Shown: positions 1-7,783 of the stretch, piece after piece | Layout: each line of letters begins with the position of its first letter | Numbering within the stretch: the first letter of the stretch is position 1 | NCBI GenBank assembly: GCA_029945985.1 | Contig: JAQSDP010000027.1 | Span: 1 to 8,510, forward strand | Reading direction: 5' to 3' | DNA length: 8,510 nucleotides | Source: a bacterium | GTDB lineage: Bacteria; Acidobacteriota; Blastocatellia; Pyrinomonadales; Pyrinomonadaceae | Translations under genes and position numbers: made by a program | The notes under the pieces: generated by a model | Told to the model about the DNA's origin: nothing | Seen by the model: the letters and a program-made list of their open reading frames with translations, nothing else | Databases searched by the model: none

Positions 1-1059
1 CGGTGAATCGACTCGGAGCACGATCGCTCTGATCGACGTATCATTAGCCGCATCGTTCACAGCCTTCACGATGGTGTCAGAGCCAACCATTTGTCCGCCG
101 AGTGCGCTGTCGCTCGACTGCCCGGTCGAGATCGCGCCTGACGCGAAGATCACAGCGACACGCTCGCCGTTATTGAGGCCTAGCGAATCGGACGGGATGT
201 CGCGATATTGCGACGCGCGGATCGTGCGAACCTTGTCGCCGTCTTTGTAGCCCAGCGCCTTGCGGAATTCTTCATAGACCTGTTCTTCGTAAAGTGCACC
301 GTCGATCAGGCCCTGTTCCTTCGCCTGCGTCGCGCTGTACGGAGCGTTGTCGATTATGGCTGCGATATCTTCGACGGCTTTCTTCCGCGATTCGGCGATC
401 GCACCGGTATATTTTGCCCAGTATTCGTCGAGGACAGCGTTGATCACCTCACGCTGGCCCTCGCCCATTTCCTTCTTGGTGTACTGATCGGGCGCATTCT
501 TGTACTTCGGTCCGATCTGGATCACCTCGGCTTCAATTCCAAGTTTGTCGAGCGAGCCCTTATAGAACATCGCCTCGGCGGCAAATCCGTTGACATACAG
601 GTCACCCGGAGGCGGAAGGAACACCTTATCCGCGGCGGTCGCGATGTAGTACTCCTTGTTCATCCCGATCTCCATATAGGCATAGACCGGTTTGCCCGAC
701 TGCTTGAAGTCGGCGATCGCTTCGCGAAGTTCATACGCCTTGCCCCAGCCGATGCCGGGGAAGTTGATATCGAGCATCAACCCGCCGACGCGCTTGTCAA
801 CCTTTGCCTTCCTCAACTGGGTGAGCAGGGAACTAAACGATTGCTGTTGACCGATTCCGAGCGCCTTGCCGAGTTCGTCTTCGGGGACATAATCGGGAAG
901 CGAGCCGGAGACGTTCAACACCAGCACCGCATTCTCAGGAACGCTCGGGCGACCCATCGTGTCAGCAAGCAGAAACAGACCGATGATGCCGACCAGAAAG
1001 AAGGCGATAAGCAAGCCGCCGACGATAAGAAAAACCTTTGTTGTTTTCGAAGTTGCCAT
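1..1059 (-). CDS. sppA: Signal peptide peptidase SppA, S49 family (N-terminal part, runs off left edge)
   Basis: Membrane-anchored serine protease that degrades cleaved signal peptides and other membrane-associated peptides at the periplasmic face. The visible part is 353 residues. One membrane segment lies at about residues 9-32 (VFLIVGGLLIAFFLVGIIGL and on), so the rest should be periplasmic. The first S49 domain spans roughly 40-260 and matches the E. coli SppA pattern: GLMLDIN, then SGKPVYAYME, then YYIATAADKV, then YKNAPDQY. Lys187 in YKNA aligns with the E. coli catalytic lysine K209. A second S49 domain begins near residue 300 (VAVIFASGAIS) and the window ends at IVLRVDSP, just before the expected GGS motif with the nucleophilic serine. 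The architecture is therefore the long tandem-domain (67K) type rather than the short SppA_36K type. ATG at 1059 is chosen because it immediately precedes the membrane anchor. No Shine-Dalgarno sequence precedes it. It follows the methyltransferase gene on the same strand after 192 bp. Confidence 0.95.
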   Translation of the reverse strand, partial: MATSKTTKVFLIVGGLLIAFFLVGIIGLFLLADTMGRPSVPENAVLVLNVSGSLPDYVPEDELGKALGIGQQQSFSSLLTQLRKAKVDKRVGGLMLDINFPGIGWGKAYELREAIADFKQSGKPVYAYMEIGMNKEYYIATAADKVFLPPPGDLYVNGFAAEAMFYKGSLDKLGIEAEVIQIGPKYKNAPDQYTKKEMGEGQREVINAVLDEYWAKYTGAIAESRKKAVEDIAAIIDNAPYSATQAKEQGLIDGALYEEQVYEEFRKALGYKDGDKVRTIRASQYRDIPSDSLGLNNGERVAVIFASGAISTGQSSDSALGGQMVGSDTIVKAVNDAANDTSIRAIVLRVDSP

Positions 1060-1067
1060 TTAATTTA

Positions 1068-1073
1068 AGTATA
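1068..1073 (-). promoter_or_regulatory. Putative -10 box for a leaderless sppA transcript
   Basis: On the minus strand TATACT (5/6 match to TATAAT) lies 8 nt before the sppA ATG, so transcription would begin within about 2 nt of the start codon. No purine-rich ribosome binding site exists in the gap (TAAATTAA), which fits leaderless translation. No good -35 hexamer is visible. A second AT-rich box, TATTAT, about 35 bp further upstream is an alternative that would give a normal leader. Confidence 0.4.
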
Positions 1074-1074
1074 A

Positions 1075-1088
1075 CGGCGCTACCGCCG
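1075..1088. repeat. Small GC-rich dyad just upstream of the sppA -10 box
   Basis: CGGCGCTACCGCCG can form a 5-bp stem (CGGCG/CGCCG) with a 4-nt loop. It occupies the -35/spacer region of the predicted sppA promoter, so it could be an operator. A short GC-rich dyad can also occur by chance. Confidence 0.25.
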
Positions 1089-1251
1089 ACTTTACCTGTA
1101 GATAATACGAATTATGGAACGGAAAGTTTTGTTTGTCTGCTTGCTTTCCTGTTTTCGCGCCAGCCCCGAGATCTATACAAAACCACATTAAATACGGAAG
1201 AGACAGAATCGACCCACGAAAGAAGAAAATAAGAAAAGTAGGAAATAGGAA

Positions 1252-1836
1252 TCAAACCTCACAGATGATCAGGTTTACGATCGAGCCGAGCTTTTTGCGA
1301 ACCTCGGTGACGGTTAGTCCGGAATCGGCGGCGATCTTAGCGGTTTCGCGGTTGAAGTGGTCGTCGGCGGCGAGGACAGTGATGCGGTTGAGGACGTCGA
1401 AGACAGGTCCGAGGATGCCGTCGGGCCGGACGTGTTCAAGAAGAATTATTCGGCCGCCTGGTTTTATTACTCGTCGGAGTTCCTTGAACGCGAGTGTCGG
1501 ATCGGGGATCGAACAAAAGACGAGGGTGGCGAACGCAGCGTCAAACTCATCGTTGCCGAAAGGCAAACTTTGAGCGTCGGCCTGAATCAGATGATTTTCG
1601 CGCCGTTTTCCGGCGGCAACTTGCAGCATCCCGGTCGAGATCTCGCTTGAGACGGCCCGGTTGCATCGCGGATAAAACTCGAAATTCGCTCCGGCTCCAC
1701 AGCCGATCTCGAGGATGTCGGCGTCCAGCGGGAGAAGATCGCTCACCTCCTGCCGCCAACGACTCAGTCCTAGCCACTCAAGCGGAGCGAACGCGCGGTC
1801 GTAGTTTCCTGCGAATTTGTCGTAGACGGCTGGCAC
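1252..1836 (-). CDS. Class I SAM-dependent methyltransferase (UbiE/Methyltransf_11-like)
   Basis: Soluble methyltransferase of 194 residues with a single Rossmann-type SAM-binding domain. Visible motifs: an N-terminal YDKFAGNYDRAF segment typical of UbiE/METTL7-like enzymes; motif I at residues 41-50 (ILEIGCGAGA), the SAM glycine loop; Glu65 at the end of strand 2, likely binding the ribose hydroxyls; D87 in ADAQSLPF near the adenine; motif IV around 98-113 (FDAAFATLVFCSIPDP); and LRRVIKPGGR at 120-129 followed by LLEHVRP. The CSIPDP and EHVRP motifs resemble METTL7-like and phospholipid or quinone methyltransferases, but the substrate cannot be read from the sequence. The start is GTG at 1836; an in-frame TAA 24 nt upstream leaves no better start. 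There is no Shine-Dalgarno sequence. The gene is transcribed divergently from the response regulator and in the same direction as sppA, with no clear terminator in the 192-bp gap. Confidence 0.88.
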   Translation of the reverse strand: MPAVYDKFAGNYDRAFAPLEWLGLSRWRQEVSDLLPLDADILEIGCGAGANFEFYPRCNRAVSSEISTGMLQVAAGKRRENHLIQADAQSLPFGNDEFDAAFATLVFCSIPDPTLAFKELRRVIKPGGRIILLEHVRPDGILGPVFDVLNRITVLAADDHFNRETAKIAADSGLTVTEVRKKLGSIVNLIICEV

Positions 1837-1843
1837 GAGTGAG

Positions 1844-1849
1844 AGTTTA
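1844..1849 (-). promoter_or_regulatory. Putative -10 box for a leaderless methyltransferase transcript
   Basis: On the minus strand TAAACT lies 7 nt before the GTG start, placing transcription initiation at or next to the start codon. The gap (CTCACTC) contains no ribosome binding site. No convincing -35 element is seen. The arrangement parallels the one before sppA. Confidence 0.35.
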
Positions 1850-1860
1850 CCGCAGTCTTA

Positions 1861-1936
1861 TGCACAAGGCCGCGGTAAGCACGGGCGAAACGGTCAACTT
1901 GGATGTATCGCCCTTGCTAACGCGCGGGCTTGTGCA
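1861..1936. repeat. Large inverted repeat: two head-to-head REP-like palindromes
   Basis: Left arm 1861-1888 (TGCACAAGGCCGCG and on to GGGCGA) and right arm 1908-1936 (TCGCCC to CTTGTGCA) are reverse complements at nearly all positions, with one 1-nt indel and a few mismatches, separated by a 19-nt loop. The right arm read on the minus strand contains a smaller imperfect palindrome, GCCCGCGCGTTAGCAAGGGC: a 4-bp GCCC/GGGC stem, a 2x2 mismatch, two more pairs and a GTTA loop. Short GC stems with a central mismatch are typical of REP sequences, and two in opposite orientation resemble a BIME. The element lies between divergent genes, so it is not an obvious terminator. Its left end approaches the upstream part of the methyltransferase promoter. 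Confidence 0.7.
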
Positions 1937-1948
1937 CTCTGCGTGAGT

Positions 1949-1977
1949 TTCTCATTGGTCTTGTAACTGTCTATAAT
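1949..1977 (+). promoter_or_regulatory. Sigma-70-type promoter for the response regulator gene
   Basis: A perfect -10 hexamer TATAAT (1972-1977) follows TTCTCA (1949-1954, 4/6 match to TTGACA) with 17-bp spacing. Transcription would start near 1984, giving a leader of about 48 nt that includes the palindrome at 1997-2016. Confidence 0.55.
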
Positions 1978-1996
1978 CTAGAGTTTTACGACAACC

Positions 1997-2016
1997 CCAC
2001 CCGCTAGCGCCGGTGG
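1997..2016. repeat. GC-rich palindrome in the response regulator leader
   Basis: CCACCCGCTAGCGCCGGTGG has 5-bp arms (CCACC/GGTGG), one C-C mismatch, two further pairs and a small loop around TAGC. It lies 15-35 nt before the regulator's ATG, within the predicted leader. Its core GCTAGCGC resembles GCTAACGC in the nearby REP-like repeat, so it may be another dispersed palindromic element. As RNA, the hairpin could affect translation, because the leader has no strong Shine-Dalgarno sequence. Confidence 0.45.
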
Positions 2017-2031
2017 TACTGACGATTTTGT

Positions 2032-3447
<1,416 letters not shown>

Positions 3448-3484
3448 CTTTTTCTCAAATAAATTCAGAAATTCGTTCTCTAAT

Positions 3485-3499
3485 TGGTGGATTCCACCA
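3485..3499. repeat. Perfect hairpin dyad downstream of the regulator gene
   Basis: TGGTGGATTCCACCA has 6-bp perfect arms and a 3-nt loop, 38 nt after the regulator's stop codon. No T-tract follows, so it is a weak candidate for an intrinsic terminator. It lies about 200 bp upstream of the sigma-54 -12 element, within the normal range for an activator binding site. Confidence 0.45.
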
Positions 3500-3629
3500 T
3501 CCGGTGCCCTCCAAGCTTCCCGGCTAAATGCGATTTCTTTTAATCAGGCAGCCCCATGACCCAACTCGCGAACAAGTGAACTTAATTCATAAATTTGTAT
3601 TTTTGTTCAAGGATTCATAGTTTTTCACA

Positions 3630-3641
3630 CGAATCGGTTCG
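3630..3641. promoter_or_regulatory. Near-palindrome, candidate activator binding site
   Basis: CGAATCGGTTCG is self-complementary at 10 of 12 positions and lies about 45-55 bp upstream of the -24 element. Fis-type activators bind short dyads of this kind as dimers. Only one copy is visible here and no ligand-specific motif is recognised. Confidence 0.3.
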
Positions 3642-3682
3642 CAAGGCCTTTGTAACACATAGACTTAGGCCGGCAGAGCGGG

Positions 3683-3698
3683 TGGCATTTTATTTGCC
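3683..3698 (+). promoter_or_regulatory. Sigma-54 (-24/-12) promoter of the TonB receptor gene
   Basis: TGGCATTTTATTTGCC matches the sigma-54 consensus TGGCAY-N5-TTGCW. The invariant GG (3684-3685) and GC (3696-3697) have exactly the required 10-bp separation, and the bases in between carry the expected TTG before the -12 C. Transcription would begin near 3709, giving a leader of about 80 nt. There is no comparably good sigma-70 promoter in this region. The gene immediately upstream encodes a sigma-54 activator. Confidence 0.8.
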
Positions 3699-3745
3699 TT
3701 AACTCGGATGACGAAACCCCATAATACAAAGTTTTACGAATCCTA

Positions 3746-3764
3746 TCGGCGCCAACGGCGTCGG
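3746..3764 (+). other. Leader RNA hairpin before the TonB receptor gene
   Basis: TCGGCGCC (3746-3753) pairs with GGCGTCGG (3757-3764) across a 3-nt AAC loop to make an 8-bp stem that includes two G-U pairs. It lies in the predicted leader, 13 nt before the ribosome binding site. It may stabilise the mRNA or modulate translation. It lacks a T-tract and so is not a terminator. Confidence 0.5.
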
Positions 3765-3777
3765 AAATAAACGACCT

Positions 3778-3783
3778 GAGGAG
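3778..3783 (+). promoter_or_regulatory. Strong ribosome binding site for the TonB receptor
   Basis: GAGGAG lies 6 nt before ATG at 3790. It fixes the start and is the only strong Shine-Dalgarno sequence in the window, in contrast to the other genes. Confidence 0.85.
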
Positions 3784-3789
3784 TGTTTT

Positions 3790-6700
3790 ATGAAAAGATT
3801 GCTTTTCGTAACGGCGATGGTTGCGACCTTTGCCTTTACGATCTTCGGTCAGGGAACTACCGGTACCCTTTCCGGTACAGTTTCCGGACCGGATGGTGTT
3901 CTCCCGGGGGCAACCGTCGTCGCCCGAGACAATAATTCCGGTAGAGAGATCACTACTACAACTAATGAACAAGGTTTCTTTCAACTACCACAGTTGGAGT
4001 TCGGAACATACACGGTCCGAGTAACTGCGACGGGATTCAAGACCCTTGTCGCAAATGAACTAAAGATCGACGTGGGCCGCGCGGCGAATCTCAGCCCAAC
4101 GCTTGAGATCGGCGACGTGTCGGCAGAGGTTACCGTAACGGCGGGGGCCGATGTTATCACGGCAAACACTGCACAGGTGAGCAATACGGTCAGCCCGCAG
4201 CAGATCTTGTCGCTTCCTTTGATCACGCGTAGCCCGCTTTCACTTACACTGCTTCAGGCAGGTACTTCGTCAAACGGAGCCACCACGATCAACGGAATGC
4301 GTACCTCGATGACGAACATCACGAGGGACGGTATCAACATTCAGGATACCTTCATCAGATCAAATGCGACGGATTTTGCTCCTGGCCGCCCCTCGGTGGA
4401 CGACACCGCGGAGTTTACGATCACCACCACCAATCAGGAAGCAGATCAGGGCTACGGATCTTCTCAGATCCGCCTTGTGACGCCCCGTGGAACACGAGAT
4501 TGGCACGGTGCACTCTTTGCCTACAATCGTAATTCGGGATTTGCTGCAAACAATTTCTTTAACAACCGCAGCAGCACGCCATCCATCTCCGAAAAGCCGC
4601 CTTTCCGCAACCGTAATCAGTACGGCGGTAAGGTCAGCGGACCGATCTGGATTCCCCGTTTTGGTGATGGCGGAGGGTCAGCGTTTGTCAAAGACAAAGC
4701 TGTCTTCTTCTTCTCGTATGAAGGTATCAAGGATCCGGTAAGCGCCGCTGCGACGCGAACCATCCTGTCGCCGACAGCTCAGGCCGGAGCGTTTCAATGG
4801 AACCGAACCATTCGAGGAGCCGCGATCAATACGACCGTCGGAAATGCGAATGTTACGTGTGGGGAATGGTTGGTAGGATCGACGGCGCCCGCCCCGGTTT
4901 GTAGCATCTCCAATATTCTTGGATTTGGTGTTGGCCGAGGATTAGCGGTTCCGGGAACACTTGATCCGACCATTCAGTCCCGAATCCTTTCCCGGTTGCC
5001 AACGACCAGCAACTTCACGGGCGGTGACGGCCTTAACACGGCCGGGTATAGGTTGATCCGCCGTGCGGATCAGACGCGAGACCAGTATTCGTCGCGTTTT
5101 GATTACGACATTAACGACGAGAACTCAGTTCTGTTCATCTATAACTACAACAAAGAGGTCAACCTAAGGACCGACCTCGACACGGGTGGATTTTCTTCCG
5201 TTCCGGACGGAGAACAGTCCTCCGATAACAAACAGTATACGGGTGCTTACCGACGTGTTTTCTCGTCGAATATCGTAAACGAATTCCGCGGCGGCCTGTT
5301 CAAGTCGTCGGTACCGTTTTACCGTTTAAGCGCCCCCAATGTCTACAACCTGGCGATCCCCCTCGTTTCGAACCCGGAAAACAATTTCGGAGATCAGGGC
5401 CGCGATACCAAATCGTATAACTTCCAGTCGAACGGTGACTGGATAGCAGGCAAGCATAGCTTCAAGTTTGGCGGACAGGCTCAGTTTTTCGAAGTCGATG
5501 CTTATAACGATGCCCCGAACGGGAACATCGTGCCGACAGTTTCTATAGGTACCGCCGCTTCCACACCGACATTCAATGCTGGCAATTTCTCAACTATAGG
5601 CGGAATCAGCACTGCTCAGTTGGGCACGGCCAATGCAATGCTCGGACTGTTTGGCGGTATTGTGACCGCCTCAAACCAGATGTACAGCGTGCCAGACATC
5701 GCGACCGGCTTTAAGGCGCAACGGGTCAATGAACCGTTCAAGCACGGTGCCCACTCGCTCTACCTTGCTGACCGCTGGCAAGTAACGCCGCAGTTGACGC
5801 TCTCGCTGGGTGTTCGCTGGGAGTATTATCCGCCGCTGACGCTCGGGACAGGAGTTGCTCTTGAACCCCTGATTGATAATCCTGACGATGTGCTTCCGTC
5901 CATTTTGAGGCAGAACGGTACCTACGTGCCGGTCGGTACTAATGCTGGCCGGGAAAATGCTTACTATAAGCCGCAGTATGACAATTTTCTTCCGAATCTA
6001 GGTTTTGCATGGACGCCTGCATTTGAGGGCGGCATTGGCAAATTCCTCTTCGGATCGCGATCGGTGATCCGTGGCGGATATAGTCACGCGCTCGGTAACG
6101 ATTCGATAATCACGTCGATCAGAAATGCAGGCGCAGGCAACCAAGGACTTGCAGCGACGAACGTTAGCGTGCCGAATCAGAACGGACGACTCTCAGGGGC
6201 CTTCACGCTTCCTTCGACTCCGACGTTCATCCCGCCGCCGCGCACCTATCTGCAGAACAATACCAGTGCTTTCGGTTTCTTCGGAACGGTCTTTTCGATC
6301 GATCCCAATATCGAAGTCACCCGTGTAAAGCAGATGAGCTTTGGCTGGCAGCGTGAATTCTGGGGAAACACGGCGTTTGAAGCCCGCTACGTTGGAACTA
6401 GCAGTAACAATATGGTGCGAAGCGTCGACTACAATCAGGTCGACATCCGTGCTAATGGCTTCGGAGCTGATTTTATTCGGGCTCAAAATAACGACCGGCT
6501 GTGTGTTGCCGCCAATGCGGTTGTTGCAGGCAGCTGTACGACGGGAGCCGGTTATAATGCCGGGATAGCCGGAAGCCAGCAACTGCCGGTCTTCGCTCTG
6601 ATGGGCGGTAACGCACTTCTGACGAATGGCACCATCCTTGGATTGATTCGGGGCGGCACTCCTGCCGATCTGGCAATCACGTATATTTCGAACAACCTCA

Positions 6701-7614
6701 ACAACCATCCTTCGGTTGCGAGCCCCGCTAATGTACCGTTCATCAAGTTTCTCGCTAACCCCGCCTCCGGCGTCGTTAACATACTTGAGAACGGAGCGAA
6801 ATACAGCTACCATTCTGCTCAGTTCGAGGTTAGAAGACGGTTCTCACAGGGCTTGTACTTCCAGGCAAACTACACGTTCTCAAAGAACCTCACCAATTCG
6901 GCAGCGAGCAACGGATCACAGTCACTGGTTGAACCGTTCCTCGATAACCAGAACCCACAGTGGGACTACACACGTGCTGATTTCGATCAGACACACGCGT
7001 TCAACTTCAACGGCGTCTATCAGCTGCCGTTTGGACAGGGTAAGCGTTTTCTGACGAACGGAGGACTATCCGACAAGGTCTTTGGCGGATGGGAATTCTC
7101 CGGTATCGTTCAGTGGAACGCAGGCGTGCCGATCTCCTTCCTCGATCCTCGCGGAACGTTGAACCGCGCAGGACGCTCGGGACGTCAGACGGCGAACACC
7201 AGCTTGACTGCTGAGCAGATCAAGGGCCTGCTTGGCCGCTATGAGCAGAACGGAAGGATCTATTGGATCGATCCATCTATCCTTTGTACGAATGGTGCCG
7301 CTACTCTTGGATATGGTCAGGCGCCTTGTGCGGGACAGGTGTTCTTCAACGTCGAGCCGGGTCAAACCGGAAATCTGGGCCGGGCGATCCTCAATGCACC
7401 GTCGTTTTTCAACGTCGACACTACATTGATGAAGAATATCCGGTTCACTGAAACCACTCGTCTACAGCTTCGACTCGAGGCGTTCAATTTGCTGAACACT
7501 GTGAACTTCTTCCCGGGGTCTTCACAGCAAAGCATCAATAGCACAACGTTCGGACAGATCCTAAGTGCTGGTGCTTCTCGACAGTTGCAGTTGGCTGCTC
7601 GATTTGAGTTCTAG
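3790..7614 (+). CDS. TonB-dependent outer-membrane receptor with carboxypeptidase-regulatory-like domain
   Basis: Outer-membrane beta-barrel of 1274 residues, of the large Oar-like class expanded in acidobacteria. A signal peptide covers residues 1 to about 20 (MKRLLFVTAMVATFAFTIFG). Next comes a carboxypeptidase-regulatory-like beta-sandwich at about 25-105 (GTLSGTVSGPDG, PGATV, GTYTVRVTATGFK), then a plug region at about 115-235 with INGMRTSMTNITRDGINIQD. The barrel runs from about 236 to the end, with TFSKNLTNSA near the C-terminal third and a final LRLEAFNLLNT segment. The last residue is phenylalanine (AARFEF), the usual outer-membrane assembly signal. The length is normal for the class. 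I could not identify a TonB box with confidence. Six cysteines are seen, in three close pairs (357/371, 905/916, 1166/1180), suggesting disulfide-closed surface loops. Upstream are a sigma-54 promoter and a strong ribosome binding site; downstream is an intrinsic terminator, so it is probably monocistronic. The ligand is unknown; members of this class are often guessed to handle glycans, peptides or siderophores, and nothing here decides between them. Confidence 0.92.
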   Translation: MKRLLFVTAMVATFAFTIFGQGTTGTLSGTVSGPDGVLPGATVVARDNNSGREITTTTNEQGFFQLPQLEFGTYTVRVTATGFKTLVANELKIDVGRAANLSPTLEIGDVSAEVTVTAGADVITANTAQVSNTVSPQQILSLPLITRSPLSLTLLQAGTSSNGATTINGMRTSMTNITRDGINIQDTFIRSNATDFAPGRPSVDDTAEFTITTTNQEADQGYGSSQIRLVTPRGTRDWHGALFAYNRNSGFAANNFFNNRSSTPSISEKPPFRNRNQYGGKVSGPIWIPRFGDGGGSAFVKDKAVFFFSYEGIKDPVSAAATRTILSPTAQAGAFQWNRTIRGAAINTTVGNANVTCGEWLVGSTAPAPVCSISNILGFGVGRGLAVPGTLDPTIQSRILSRLPTTSNFTGGDGLNTAGYRLIRRADQTRDQYSSRFDYDINDENSVLFIYNYNKEVNLRTDLDTGGFSSVPDGEQSSDNKQYTGAYRRVFSSNIVNEFRGGLFKSSVPFYRLSAPNVYNLAIPLVSNPENNFGDQGRDTKSYNFQSNGDWIAGKHSFKFGGQAQFFEVDAYNDAPNGNIVPTVSIGTAASTPTFNAGNFSTIGGISTAQLGTANAMLGLFGGIVTASNQMYSVPDIATGFKAQRVNEPFKHGAHSLYLADRWQVTPQLTLSLGVRWEYYPPLTLGTGVALEPLIDNPDDVLPSILRQNGTYVPVGTNAGRENAYYKPQYDNFLPNLGFAWTPAFEGGIGKFLFGSRSVIRGGYSHALGNDSIITSIRNAGAGNQGLAATNVSVPNQNGRLSGAFTLPSTPTFIPPPRTYLQNNTSAFGFFGTVFSIDPNIEVTRVKQMSFGWQREFWGNTAFEARYVGTSSNNMVRSVDYNQVDIRANGFGADFIRAQNNDRLCVAANAVVAGSCTTGAGYNAGIAGSQQLPVFALMGGNALLTNGTILGLIRGGTPADLAITYISNNLNNHPSVASPANVPFIKFLANPASGVVNILENGAKYSYHSAQFEVRRRFSQGLYFQANYTFSKNLTNSAASNGSQSLVEPFLDNQNPQWDYTRADFDQTHAFNFNGVYQLPFGQGKRFLTNGGLSDKVFGGWEFSGIVQWNAGVPISFLDPRGTLNRAGRSGRQTANTSLTAEQIKGLLGRYEQNGRIYWIDPSILCTNGAATLGYGQAPCAGQVFFNVEPGQTGNLGRAILNAPSFFNVDTTLMKNIRFTETTRLQLRLEAFNLLNTVNFFPGSSQQSINSTTFGQILSAGASRQLQLAARFEF

Positions 7615-7641
7615 TCTGACACTTCTTTTATCAACCACTCA

Positions 7642-7675
7642 GCCCGTCGGTCTTCAAACCGGCGGGCATTTTATT
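7642..7675 (+). terminator. Intrinsic terminator after the TonB receptor gene
   Basis: GCCCGTCGGT (7642-7651) pairs with ACCGGCGGGC (7658-7667) over 10 bp with one G-U pair and a 6-nt loop, followed by ATTTTATT. It starts 28 nt after the stop codon. It separates the receptor from the downstream gene. Confidence 0.9.
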
Positions 7676-7695
7676 GAGTTCTTTGAAGAAATCGA

Positions 7696-7725
7696 GTGAC
7701 TTTGGCAGGTGTTTGTCTATAGAAT
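7696..7725 (+). promoter_or_regulatory. Possible sigma-70-type promoter for the downstream secreted-protein gene
   Basis: TAGAAT (7720-7725, 5/6 match to TATAAT) follows GTGACT (7696-7701, 4/6 match to TTGACA) with an 18-bp spacer. Transcription would begin about 50 nt before the ATG at 7784. A promoter is expected here because a strong terminator lies upstream, but the match is modest. Confidence 0.35.
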
Positions 7726-7783
7726 GTTTAGGTACCAATTTGACCTGTCCCGTTAGAGTTCCCGAAGCGAACCCCGAATATTT

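Larger units (their letters stand above)
3448..3789 (+). other. 342-bp regulatory intergenic region before the TonB receptor
   Basis: No gene was found here. In order it holds an AT-rich stretch after the regulator stop, a 6-bp perfect dyad (3485-3499), an AT-rich stretch around 3570-3625, a 12-bp near-palindrome (3630-3641), a sigma-54 promoter (3683-3698), a leader hairpin (3746-3764) and a strong ribosome binding site (3778-3783). This layout, with upstream dyads, then a -24/-12 promoter, then a leader of about 80 nt, is what an enhancer-dependent gene would show. Confidence 0.7.

Noticed and set aside
208..1068. Long plus-strand open frame opposite sppA
   Set aside because: It is antisense to a clearly recognisable SppA in the opposite strand; its protein has no recognisable domain and no ribosome binding site.
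1861..1936. Integron attC site
   Set aside because: The size and foldback shape are similar, but the required end boxes (GTTRRRY and RYYYAAC) are not present at the ends and there is no integrase or cassette array.
1133..1946. Plus-strand frames across the methyltransferase
   Set aside because: These overlap each other and the methyltransferase, are rich in Arg and Ser, and show no family motif. They are antisense shadows of a GC-rich gene.
3485..3499. Intrinsic terminator of the response regulator gene
   Set aside because: The stem is stable but no T-tract follows, so it is recorded as a dyad and not as a terminator.
6627..6641. TGGCAC-N5-TTGG, a sigma-54-like match inside the receptor gene
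   Set aside because: The invariant -12 GC is GG, and the site is deep in coding sequence with no gene start downstream.
6193..6813. 206-residue minus-strand frame inside the TonB receptor gene
   Set aside because: Antisense to the barrel-coding region, with no recognisable domain, start signal or promoter.
7703..7718. TGGCAG-N5-TGTC upstream of the secreted-protein gene as a second sigma-54 promoter
   Set aside because: The -24 half is good but the -12 GC is absent at the correct spacing, so it does not meet the consensus.
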